Positions 26,452-34,558 of a DNA stretch of 64,000 bases are shown piece by piece. Both the position numbers and the translations under genes were made by a program. Source of the DNA: Cupriavidus basilensis (GTDB lineage: Bacteria > Pseudomonadota > Gammaproteobacteria > Burkholderiales > Burkholderiaceae); contig NZ_CP062803.1 in the NCBI RefSeq assembly GCF_008801925.2, positions 248,001-312,000 of the forward strand. Direction: 5' to 3'. The notes under the pieces are model-generated. The model did not search any database, had not been told where the DNA came from, and saw only the letters and a program-made list of their open reading frames with translations. Each line of letters opens with the position of its first letter. Positions within the stretch are counted from its first letter, which is position 1.

Positions 26452-27066
26452 ATGCAAGCCCTTCACGGCCAAGGCTTCCTCCTTCGCCCCTTCCGCTATC
26501 CCGACGTGCCCCAGTTCGTGGCCGCCGTGCACGAATCGCTCGAGACCGTGGGCAAATGGCTGCCGTGGTGCCACGCGGGCTATAGCGTGCGCGATGCCGA
26601 GAACTGGGTCGACCTGTGCACGGAGAGCATGGCCATCGGCGAGGCCTACGACATAGGCGTGTTCGCCCCGGACGGCAGGGAACTGTATGGCGGCGTCTCC
26701 ATCAACCAGATCAACCGCGACTACAACTTCGGCAACCTCGGCTACTGGATCCGCCAGAGCCGGCAGCGGCAGGGACTGGGCGCGCGCGCGGCAGAGCTGA
26801 TGGCGTGCTATGCCTTTCACCGCCTCGGGCTGACGCGCCTGGAGGTGGTCGCCGCCGAGCACAACATGGTCAGCCGCGCCGTGGCGCAGAAGATCGGCGC
26901 GCAGTTCGAATGCATCGCCCGCAACCGGCTGGTGCTGCACGGCGTGCCGTGCTCGGCGGCGATGTACTCGTTGGTGCCGCCGTGGTATGGCAATGCCGGC
27001 CCGTCCAGGGACAAGGACAACGACAAGGACAACGACAAGGATCAAGACAAGGGGGCGGCGAGATAA
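26452..27066 (+). CDS. GNAT-family N-acetyltransferase (RimJ/RimL-like)
   Basis: A 204-residue acetyltransferase: LLRPFRYPDVPQFVAAVHES at the N terminus, GYWIRQSRQRQGLGARAAEL as the acetyl-CoA binding motif A, and LTRLEVVAAEHNMVSRAVAQK, as in RimJ/RimL ribosomal-protein or amino-acid N-acetyltransferases. The last 22 residues are a charged tail (DKDNDKDNDKDQDK) encoded by three near-perfect copies of GACAAGGACAAC, not part of the GNAT fold. Confidence 0.85.
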   Translation: MQALHGQGFLLRPFRYPDVPQFVAAVHESLETVGKWLPWCHAGYSVRDAENWVDLCTESMAIGEAYDIGVFAPDGRELYGGVSINQINRDYNFGNLGYWIRQSRQRQGLGARAAELMACYAFHRLGLTRLEVVAAEHNMVSRAVAQKIGAQFECIARNRLVLHGVPCSAAMYSLVPPWYGNAGPSRDKDNDKDNDKDQDKGAAR

Positions 27067-27076
27067 AAGGCGCCAC

Positions 27077-27814
27077 TCACGCCGGCACCCGCACGCCCCC
27101 CGCGCTATTGAGCGCGAACTCATATCGCTCCGACCGTATGGAAAACAGCGTGTGCTCGCAAACCGCACCATCCGCTGTGAACGACGTGCGTTCCAGTTCC
27201 AGCAGCGGATGCGTGCGCGAGGTCTGCAGCACGGCCGCCAGGTGCTGGCCGGCCGCGCGCGCGCGGATGACGAGGTCGGCCCGGTCGACCTGCATGCCCA
27301 GCAACTGCCCGATCAAGGTGTAGGACGGATTGCGCTCGGCATCTTCCCAGCCGGGCATGGCATCGCAGGCAATGTGGGTCTCGGCGAGCGCAATCGGCTC
27401 GCCATCGAGACGATGCAGGCGCTGCAAGGCGATGCAGCGGCCGAGCGCGGCGGGAAAGATGCCGCGCAGCCGGGCCGGCACGGCGATCCGCTCCAGCGCG
27501 ACCAGTTGCATCTCTGGCGCGTGTCCCTGCAACACCAGCGAATCGTAGAAGCCGCGCAGCGTATCCAGGCCATGGCGCAGCCGCTTGTCGACCACGAAGG
27601 TGCCTTTGCCTTGCTTGCGCTCGACCAGCCCAGCGTCAACCAGCCGCGTGACCGCGAGGCGCACCGTGACCCGGCTCACCCCGAAACGCGCGCCCAGTTC
27701 GGCCTCGGAGGGCAGTTTTCCGGACGGGTCGAAGCGCCGCGTCTGGATTTCTTCGCGCAACAAATCTGCGATCTGCTCGTACAGTGAAATGGCGTTCTCA
27801 CGCGCAACACTCAT
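27077..27814 (-). CDS. GntR/HutC-family transcriptional regulator with UTRA domain
   Basis: A 245-residue regulator: the GntR winged helix at residues 5-70 (YEQIADLLREEIQTRRFDPSGKLPSEAELGARFGVSRVTVR), then a UTRA ligand-binding domain with the family-typical SYTLIGQLLGM and HPLLELERTS segments. I choose ATG at 27814; 23 extra upstream codons are unconserved and AT-rich. It is divergent from the DASS transporter gene at 27973, and the 158-bp region between them is notably AT-rich, so it probably controls the transporter and the following gene. Confidence 0.85.
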   Translation of the reverse strand: MSVARENAISLYEQIADLLREEIQTRRFDPSGKLPSEAELGARFGVSRVTVRLAVTRLVDAGLVERKQGKGTFVVDKRLRHGLDTLRGFYDSLVLQGHAPEMQLVALERIAVPARLRGIFPAALGRCIALQRLHRLDGEPIALAETHIACDAMPGWEDAERNPSYTLIGQLLGMQVDRADLVIRARAAGQHLAAVLQTSRTHPLLELERTSFTADGAVCEHTLFSIRSERYEFALNSAGGVRVPA

Positions 27815-27972
27815 GTAAAACCCTGTTGTATCAAAGGCTTGTGAAAAACAGCATAACAATATGCCAATGCCTTCGTTGGACATCTTGTATTAAAACGTAT
27901 TATTGCCTTCCAAGGCCGGACTGACCAGTGCGGCGTCTTACGTGCGTATCGGGAAACCGCCAAGGAGCCGCA

Positions 27973-29502
27973 GTGAACTCTCCCCTCAATCCGCCATCGG
28001 CGCATTCGCGAGCCGGTTGGCAAGCATACCTGCACAAGCCGCCGGCCTGGTTCCGGCCGGGTCCCTTGCGCAAGGCGCAACTGGGCTTCGTGGCCGCGTG
28101 GATCGCCTTTTGCGCCATCCTGTTCGTGCTCCCGCAGCCGGAGGGCTTGCCGCCCGCGGGCCGGGCCACGCTGGCGGTGGTGGCCTGGGCGAGCCTGGTC
28201 TGGATGAGCGAGGCCGTGCCGGTTGGCGTGAGCGGCATGCTGATCCCCGCTTTGCTGGTGCTGGCGCATGCGGTGACGCCATTCTCCAAGGCGGCCAGCG
28301 GCTTTGCCACGCCCGTGGTGTTCCTGTGCCTGGCGGCGTTCATTTTCTCGGCCATCATGCAGGCGGCCGGGCTGGACCGGCGGATCGCCTTGTTCCTGCT
28401 CGACAAGCTGAAGACGCGTACCGCCAATGGTGTGATCTGGGTGATGTTCGTGGTCAACTTCGTGCTGGGCTTTCTGGTGCCGGCGGCCAATGCGCGCGCG
28501 GCTACGTTGCTGCCGGTCGTCAACGGCATCGTGGGCCTGTTCGGCGACTCGCCGCGTGAGCGCAGCGCAAAGAAGGCCATCGTGATCCAGTCGCTGGTGT
28601 ATGGCTCGATGATCAGCGGCATGTGCATTCTCACCGCGCACCTGCCCAATATGGTGATCGTCGGCCTGCTGCAGAAAAACCTCGGCCTGCACATCTCCTA
28701 TCTCGACTGGTTCAAGCTGCAATGGCCGTACCTGGGCATGTTCGTGCTGACCCAGCTGTGGGTGCAGTTCTACTTCAAGTCGCGCGCGGTGCGGCTGCCT
28801 GGCGGCCAGGCGGCGATTGCCGCCGAGCGTGCCGCGTTGGCGCCGGCAGGTGTGCAATCCAAATCGATCCTGGCGGTGTTTGCCGTGGTGGCCGTGCTGT
28901 GGGCGACCGAGTCGTGGCATGGCCTGCCTTCCGAGATCGTGGCCTTGCTCGGGCTGGCGGCGCTGTTCGTGCCCGGGGTGACGGGACTGGGCTGGAGGGA
29001 CATCCAGGCACGCACGATCTGGGGTACGTTGTTCCTGCTGGCCGGCGCGCTGAGCCTGTCCTCCGCGATTGGCGAGACCGGCCTGGCGCCGTGGGTGGCC
29101 GACTGGCTGTACCGCTTCGCGGCGGGCCATCCGTGGTGGCTGGCGTTGCTGATCGTCATGCTCGGCACGCACGTGGCGCGCCTGGCCATGCTGTCCAACG
29201 TGGCCGCCGTGACGATGATCGCGCCGATCATGCTGGCGCTGGCACCCAAGCTCGGGCTGCATCCCGCCGCGTTCACCTTGCTGGTGTGCGACAGCGACAG
29301 CTTTGCCTACATCTTGCCCACGCAGATCACCGCGGCCGTGGTGGCCTATAGCAGCGGCACCTTCACCACGGCGGACTATGCCCGCGTGGGCGTGGTGTCG
29401 GTGCTGATCGGCATTGCCTACGGCCTGCTGGTCATGGCGCCCTGGTACGCCTACCTGGGCATCCCGGTGTGGGATGCCAGCGCGCCGTGGCCATTTCATT
29501 GA
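27973..29502 (+). CDS. DASS-family anion:sodium symporter
   Basis: A 509-residue inner-membrane protein with about 11-12 hydrophobic segments. Divalent-anion symporter signatures are VPAANARAATLLPVV in the first half and LSNVAAVTMIAPIM in the second. The GTG start at 27973 is chosen because AAGGAG lies 6 nt upstream; the open frame from 27928 would give an unconserved extension. The family imports dicarboxylates, citrate, or sulfate-like anions with sodium. It is divergent from a GntR regulator and 17 bp upstream of a DUF3604-like gene, which suggests a transporter-plus-enzyme catabolic module for an unknown anion. Confidence 0.85.
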   Translation: MNSPLNPPSAHSRAGWQAYLHKPPAWFRPGPLRKAQLGFVAAWIAFCAILFVLPQPEGLPPAGRATLAVVAWASLVWMSEAVPVGVSGMLIPALLVLAHAVTPFSKAASGFATPVVFLCLAAFIFSAIMQAAGLDRRIALFLLDKLKTRTANGVIWVMFVVNFVLGFLVPAANARAATLLPVVNGIVGLFGDSPRERSAKKAIVIQSLVYGSMISGMCILTAHLPNMVIVGLLQKNLGLHISYLDWFKLQWPYLGMFVLTQLWVQFYFKSRAVRLPGGQAAIAAERAALAPAGVQSKSILAVFAVVAVLWATESWHGLPSEIVALLGLAALFVPGVTGLGWRDIQARTIWGTLFLLAGALSLSSAIGETGLAPWVADWLYRFAAGHPWWLALLIVMLGTHVARLAMLSNVAAVTMIAPIMLALAPKLGLHPAAFTLLVCDSDSFAYILPTQITAAVVAYSSGTFTTADYARVGVVSVLIGIAYGLLVMAPWYAYLGIPVWDASAPWPFH

Positions 29503-29519
29503 CATCGGAGTTCCCCCCA

Positions 29520-31928
29520 ATGACCGACAAGACAACACTGGCCGCGCGTTACGCCGCGCTGCGCGAGCGCCTGGGCACGCATCACGCGCCCGCTGGCCTG
29601 TACGAGCAGAACAAGGCGCTGCCGTTCGCCGGCCGGGTGAGCTGCTCCGTGAGCCGGCTGGAAGCGGGCGAATGGGCCGAGATCATCCTCGACTACGAGG
29701 TCGGTGCCTCCGGCGTGGCGGATGGCGCGTGGCTCAAGGCGACGTTCAAGTTCTACTCGGACTGGGCGCTGTTCCAGACCACCGACCCGGGCGGCGCCAA
29801 TTACATCAGCGCCGAATACCAGGCCGCGCCGCTTGTGCCTGGCCAGAGCCCCGCGAGCGTGCAATCGCTCAACGTGCGCTTCGAGCAGAAGGGGCATGAG
29901 CGCCCGTTCCAGAAAGCGATCATCGTCGATGTGGTCGATGGTTACCTCAATGCCGGCGATCACATCCTGATCCGCCTTGGCGACCGGCGCCGCGGCGGGC
30001 CCGGCACGCGCGTGCAGACCTTTATCGAAGACAGCTTTCGCTTCCGGCTCTATGTGGACCCGCTAGGCACTTCGCGCTTCGTGGCGGTGCCGGGCGATGC
30101 GGTGATCGATATCCACGCCGGGCAGCCGGCGCAGGTCCTGCTGCAGGCGCCGCGCTTTGCCCGGCCGGGCACGCCGTTGCCGCTCAGGGCTTCGCTGATG
30201 GACAGGTGGGGCAATATCTGCGCCGCGGCGGGCGGCTCGATACGCCTTGCCGCGTGGCAAGGCTTTGAGCTTGTCCACCAGCGCGAATATCCCGTGCCCC
30301 AGGCGGGCTGGGCATCGGTGGGCATCGACGACCTGCCCGCCAGCGCTGGCACGCTGCGCCTGGAAGCCACCCTGACGGACGCGCCCCGCGTTGCCAAGGG
30401 CTCGGCGTGGCTGACGGTCTTCGACGCAGCCGATGCGCCGCGCGCCTTCTACGCCGACTTGCATGTGCATGCGCACGACACGGTCGGCACCAATAGCCCG
30501 GCCTACAACGTGGCCTATGCGCGCGACGTGGGCGGCATCGATGTGTTCGGCTACACCGTGAACGATTTCCAGATCACCGATGCCAACTGGCAGCTTGGGC
30601 TGGAAGCCGTGGAAACCTTCAATGAGCCCGGCCGCTTTGTCGCTTACCCGGTGCAGGAGTGGTGCGGCAGCTCCACGGCGGGCGGGGATCACAACGTTGT
30701 GTTCCTCGGCGACGGCACGCCGGATTTTCCCTACAACGCCCGCGGCGAACACAATCGCACGCTGGTCTGGAACGAGGACATGAAGGGCACCGCGGCCGAG
30801 CTGGGGCGCTGGCCAGTCGAGGAGCTATGGGACGCCTATGTCGGCGCGCCCGAGCTGCACCTGATCATGCCGCACGTGGGTGGGCGGCGCTACATCCCCG
30901 ACTGGCATCATCCCGAGCTGGAACGGCTGGTGGAAATCGCTTCCAGCTGGGGGCATTTCGACTGGCTGTACCGCGATGTGATGGCGCGCGGCTACCAGTT
31001 GGGCGTGGCAGCCAGCGGCGACGAACACCGCGGCCGCCCCGGCGGCGGCCCGCCCGGCGTGCAGGTGTTCGGCGTGCGCGGCGGGCTGACCGGCGTGCTG
31101 GCCGAGCGGCTGGACCGGCAGGCGATCGGCCGCGCACTGCGCGCGCGCCACACCTGGGCCAGCACCGGCGAGCACACGGCGCTGCTGGTGCGCTGCGGCG
31201 ACTTCGTGCAGGGCGATGCGTTCTCGTTGCCGGCCTCGCATCGCGGCCCGGCCCGGCTCGACTATCGCTTCCTCGGCCAGACCGGCTGGGAGTACCTGGC
31301 GGCCTATGATCACAATGGCTTGATCTGGGAGCGCAACCTGCATCGGGAGGCGGGCTTCTCCGAGCGCCTGATCCGCGTGCGCTGGGGCGGCGCGCGGATC
31401 CGCGACCGCTATCGCTGGGCTGCCTGGCAAGGCCGCATCCGCATTCTCAATGGCACGATCAACCGCTTCGGCGGGCACGGCTTCGAGCATCAGGAAGAAG
31501 CCTGCTGGCGCGAAGGCGCGACCGACATCGGTTTTCGCAGCGATACCTATGGCGACGCGGACAGCGTGGAAATCGACGTGAGCAACCTCGCTGCCGCGCG
31601 CATCGTGATCGAAGGGCATATCGACAGCTTCATCAAGGTGGGAGATCCGCTGCAGCGCAATCCCTTCGCCCACGCGCCGGATTTCCGCTGGGAGGTCAGT
31701 GGCGCCGAACTACTCGCCAATGACGGCCTGCGCCTGGAGCTGGGCGGCACGGAACTGTTTATCGCGCTGGAGCGGCTCACCGACAAGGCATTGCCGGTGG
31801 ATGTGAGCGGCGTGGTCGACGTCGAGCCGGTGAACGGGCCCCATGGCCACCGCCCGGTGTACTTCCATGGCCGGGAACGAGACGACGGCAAGGTGTGGTC
31901 GTCGGCTCAGTTCATCACCTTCGCGTGA
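29520..31928 (+). CDS. DUF3604-like PHP-fold protein, 802 residues
   Basis: A large cytoplasmic protein with no signal peptide. The centre (around residues 315-500) holds a PHP/DUF3604-like metal motif, YADLHVHAHDTVG, with later histidines in GGDHNVVF, MPHVGGRRY and the SGDEHRGRPGGG loop. Flanking beta-rich regions carry no name I recognise. The family is commonly found in catabolic clusters and is suspected to be hydrolytic, but no function is established. It follows the transporter by 17 bp and shares its presumed GntR control. The 3' flank has a 12-bp hairpin at 31951-31976. Confidence 0.75.
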   Translation: MTDKTTLAARYAALRERLGTHHAPAGLYEQNKALPFAGRVSCSVSRLEAGEWAEIILDYEVGASGVADGAWLKATFKFYSDWALFQTTDPGGANYISAEYQAAPLVPGQSPASVQSLNVRFEQKGHERPFQKAIIVDVVDGYLNAGDHILIRLGDRRRGGPGTRVQTFIEDSFRFRLYVDPLGTSRFVAVPGDAVIDIHAGQPAQVLLQAPRFARPGTPLPLRASLMDRWGNICAAAGGSIRLAAWQGFELVHQREYPVPQAGWASVGIDDLPASAGTLRLEATLTDAPRVAKGSAWLTVFDAADAPRAFYADLHVHAHDTVGTNSPAYNVAYARDVGGIDVFGYTVNDFQITDANWQLGLEAVETFNEPGRFVAYPVQEWCGSSTAGGDHNVVFLGDGTPDFPYNARGEHNRTLVWNEDMKGTAAELGRWPVEELWDAYVGAPELHLIMPHVGGRRYIPDWHHPELERLVEIASSWGHFDWLYRDVMARGYQLGVAASGDEHRGRPGGGPPGVQVFGVRGGLTGVLAERLDRQAIGRALRARHTWASTGEHTALLVRCGDFVQGDAFSLPASHRGPARLDYRFLGQTGWEYLAAYDHNGLIWERNLHREAGFSERLIRVRWGGARIRDRYRWAAWQGRIRILNGTINRFGGHGFEHQEEACWREGATDIGFRSDTYGDADSVEIDVSNLAAARIVIEGHIDSFIKVGDPLQRNPFAHAPDFRWEVSGAELLANDGLRLELGGTELFIALERLTDKALPVDVSGVVDVEPVNGPHGHRPVYFHGRERDDGKVWSSAQFITFA

Positions 31929-31950
31929 GGCATGGTGCGCGACGATGGCG

Positions 31951-31976
31951 TGACCGGCGCGCTGGCGCGCCGGTCA
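31951..31976. terminator. Hairpin between converging genes
   Basis: A perfect 12-bp stem TGACCGGCGCGC / GCGCGCCGGTCA with a 2-nt loop. It lies between the 3' ends of the DUF3604-like gene and the minus-strand SBP gene. There is no T-tract, so a termination role is uncertain. Confidence 0.5.
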
Positions 31977-31996
31977 TCGGGGTGACGGGCTGACGC

Positions 31997-33583
31997 TCAG
32001 GAGCCTTTGGTGATGGCGAATGCGTAGGTGCGCTCATCCTGGCGCGGCACCACCTTGTACCCCTTCTTCGCCGCCCATACGTTGATCTGGAAATACAGCG
32101 GGATCACGCCGTAATCCTTGATCCCGATCTCGGTCGCGTCCTGCAGCAGCTTCTCGCGCGCGCGATCGTCGATGGTGGTCAGCGCCGTGGCCAGCTTGGC
32201 ATCCAGCGCAGGATTGCTGTAGCGCCCGCGATTGGATGCGCCCCAGCCCTTGGCCGGATCGTAGGTGGCCAGCAGCGACTTCAGCGACGAGCCAGCCTCG
32301 CCCGTGTCCGCGCCCCAGCCGGCAAGCATGAAGGAGAACTCCAGCTTGTTGGCGCGCGTGAAGAAGGTGGCGGACGGCATGGCTTCAACCCGGGTCTGGA
32401 TGCCGACGCGCGCGAGCATGGAGGCAATCGCCTGCGCGACTTGTTCGTCGTTGACGTAGCGGTTGTTGGGCGCGTGCAGCGTGAGCGCGAAGCCGTCGGG
32501 ATAGCCCGCGTCCGCCAGCAGCTTCTTGGCGCCCGCGGCGTCGAAGGTGTCGGGCTTGAGGCCCGGCACATGGCCGAACAACGTGGCGTTCACGAGCTGC
32601 CCGGTGGGTTCGGCAGCGCCTTCCATCACGCGGTCGACGATGGCCTGGCGCGAGATGGCGTGCGAGATGGCGGCGCGCACGCGCGCATCCTTGAGCGGGT
32701 TCCTGGCGAGCGGCTTGCCGGCTTTGTCGGTGACGAAGGGGGTGACGTCGCGGTTGCTGTCCAGGTGCAGGTACATCATGCGGAAGGTCGGCACCTTGAA
32801 CACGCTCACGCCGGGATCGGCGGAGAGCTTGCGGATATCCGAGGTGGGCACGTTCTCGATGACCTGCACGTCGCCGGCGAGCAGCGCTGCCACGCGCGGC
32901 GCGTCGTTGGTGAGGATGCGCAGCGATACGGTGTCCCACTCCGGCTTGTTGCCCCAGTAGCTGTCATTGCGCGTCAGCTCGATGCGGTCGCCCTTGCGGA
33001 AGCTGACGAACTTGTACGGGCCGGTGCCGACCATCGCGCGGCCGCTGTTGAAGTCGTCGCCGCTGGCGTTCTCCGCGACCTTCTTCGACAGCATATAGAT
33101 GGTGGAGAGGTCATTGGGCACCAGCGGGTAGGGACCGTGGGTGGTGATGCGCACGGTCAGCTTGTCGACCGCGGTGATGTCCTTGAAGCCCTTGGTGTAG
33201 ATGGTGTACGGCGACGGGCTGTTCTTGACCGTGGCGGGGCGGTTCAGCGAGTAGACCACGTCGGCCGAGGTGAACTCGCTGCCGTCGTGGAACTTCACGC
33301 CGGGGCGCAGCTTGATTTCCCAGGTGGTGTCGTCGACCGGCTTCCACGAGAGCGCCAGCGCGGGCTTGAAGCGCATCTTCTCGTCCTTGGCGATCAGGGC
33401 CTCGAACATATGCTCGGCCACGTTCGCGTTGGGCGTGACGTTGTGATAGTGCGGATCCAGCGAGGTGATGTCCCCCGACATGCCGATGGTGAGGCTGGCA
33501 GCAACAGCGGCTGGAGAGAGTGCGGCGCAGGCGAGGCTTGTGGCAAGTGCTGCGGCGCCAAGGGCGCGGCGGATGATCGTCAT
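31997..33583 (-). CDS. ABC transporter solute-binding protein, peptide/nickel (DppA) family
   Basis: A 528-residue extracytoplasmic solute receptor with a signal peptide ([20 protein letters not shown], cleavage near AVAA-SL). The SBP_bac_5 fold shows [15 protein letters not shown], the [24 protein letters not shown] signature and [14 protein letters not shown]. Binds oligopeptides or related ligands for an ABC importer. No permease or ATPase gene is adjacent, so it is an orphan receptor. The start ATG at 33583 has AGGGA upstream. Confidence 0.9.
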   Translation of the reverse strand: MTIIRRALGAAALATSLACAALSPAAVAASLTIGMSGDITSLDPHYHNVTPNANVAEHMFEALIAKDEKMRFKPALALSWKPVDDTTWEIKLRPGVKFHDGSEFTSADVVYSLNRPATVKNSPSPYTIYTKGFKDITAVDKLTVRITTHGPYPLVPNDLSTIYMLSKKVAENASGDDFNSGRAMVGTGPYKFVSFRKGDRIELTRNDSYWGNKPEWDTVSLRILTNDAPRVAALLAGDVQVIENVPTSDIRKLSADPGVSVFKVPTFRMMYLHLDSNRDVTPFVTDKAGKPLARNPLKDARVRAAISHAISRQAIVDRVMEGAAEPTGQLVNATLFGHVPGLKPDTFDAAGAKKLLADAGYPDGFALTLHAPNNRYVNDEQVAQAIASMLARVGIQTRVEAMPSATFFTRANKLEFSFMLAGWGADTGEAGSSLKSLLATYDPAKGWGASNRGRYSNPALDAKLATALTTIDDRAREKLLQDATEIGIKDYGVIPLYFQINVWAAKKGYKVVPRQDERTYAFAITKGS

Positions 33584-33748
33584 CGATGGGTCCCTGGTAG
33601 GCAAGATGCTGTGCAGGCATTGTCAGGAGATGCAGACATCCATGTCAAGGCGGGCAGACCCGCAGCGCCGGATGCACCGGGGCGAGGCGCTCATGCACAG
33701 CGGGCGTGCGGTTTTGCGGGGTGTTTGCCCTGCCGCGTGGCACAAACT

Positions 33749-33821
33749 TCCGGCAGTCCGATTGCCGGATATCAACTGTCAGGCCGCAAACCGGCGCAAC
33801 TGTGCCTGTGCGGCCTGACAG
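33749..33821. other. Two adjacent hairpins in the divergent intergenic region
   Basis: In the 291-bp space between the divergent SBP and GST genes, a 7-bp stem TCCGGCA / TGCCGGA (33749-33769) is followed by a perfect 13-bp stem CTGTCAGGCCGCA / TGCGGCCTGACAG with a 20-nt loop (33776-33821). Nothing else recognisable is in the region. Its role is unknown. Confidence 0.6.
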
Positions 33822-33874
33822 CCCGGCTTTATATTGGCAGCCATTCTCTTTGCGCCACGCGCGCCTCCCCGCCC

Positions 33875-34498
33875 ATGCTGAAGATCCTCGGAAAGGCCTC
33901 CTCCATCAATGTCCGCAAGGTGCTCTGGTGCTGCGACGAACTCGGCTTGCCGTTCGTGCGCGAGGACTGGGGCTCGGGCTACCGCGCCACCGATACGGCG
34001 GAATTCCTCGCGCTGAATCCAAACGCGATGGTGCCGGTGCTCGACGACGACGGCTTTGTGCTTTGGGAATCGAACACCATCATCCGCTACCTGGCGTCGC
34101 AGTATGGCAATGGCGCCATCTACCCGGTTGCGGCGCGCGAGCGCGCGCGGGTGGACCAATGGATGGACTGGCAGGCGACGGAGCTGAACAATGCGTGGCG
34201 CTATGCCTTCATGGCGCTGGTCAGGCAATCGCCGTTGCACCGGGACGAGCGGGAGATCGCGGCCTCCGTCGCCAGCTGGTCACGCCATATCGGCATCCTC
34301 GAGCGCCGGCTCGCGGTGACGGGCGGCTATGTCGCGGGCGAGCGCTTCACGCTCGCGGATATTCCGATCGGCTTGTCGGTAAACCGGTGGTACGCCACGC
34401 CGTTGCCGCATCCGGACTATCCGGCGGTGGCGGATTACTTCAAGCGGCTCGGCGCGCGGGAAGGGTTTGCGCGCCATGGGTGCAACGGCATTGCCTGA
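33875..34498 (+). CDS. Glutathione S-transferase
   Basis: A 207-residue GST. The N-terminal thioredoxin-like domain has [33 protein letters not shown] and [11 protein letters not shown]; the C-terminal helical domain carries [11 protein letters not shown]. It resembles theta/Yfc-type bacterial GSTs. Start ATG at 33875 is the first that keeps the conserved N terminus. Followed by a strong bidirectional terminator. Substrate unknown. Confidence 0.87.
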   Translation: MLKILGKASSINVRKVLWCCDELGLPFVREDWGSGYRATDTAEFLALNPNAMVPVLDDDGFVLWESNTIIRYLASQYGNGAIYPVAARERARVDQWMDWQATELNNAWRYAFMALVRQSPLHRDEREIAASVASWSRHIGILERRLAVTGGYVAGERFTLADIPIGLSVNRWYATPLPHPDYPAVADYFKRLGAREGFARHGCNGIA

Positions 34499-34500
34499 GG

Positions 34501-34535
34501 CAAGAAACGGGGCGCAACACGCGCCCCGTTTCTTG
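34501..34535. terminator. Bidirectional intrinsic terminator
   Basis: A perfect 15-bp stem CAAGAAACGGGGCGC / GCGCCCCGTTTCTTG with loop AACAC, followed by TTTCTTG on the plus strand. It lies between the converging GST and ZnuD-like genes. Confidence 0.85.
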
Positions 34536-34558
34536 TTTCTTGCCAGTTGCGCAGCGGC

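Noticed and set aside
32441..33874. Upstream extension of the GST frame to 32441
   Set aside because: The extension is antisense to the solute-binding protein gene; GST conservation starts at ATG 33875.
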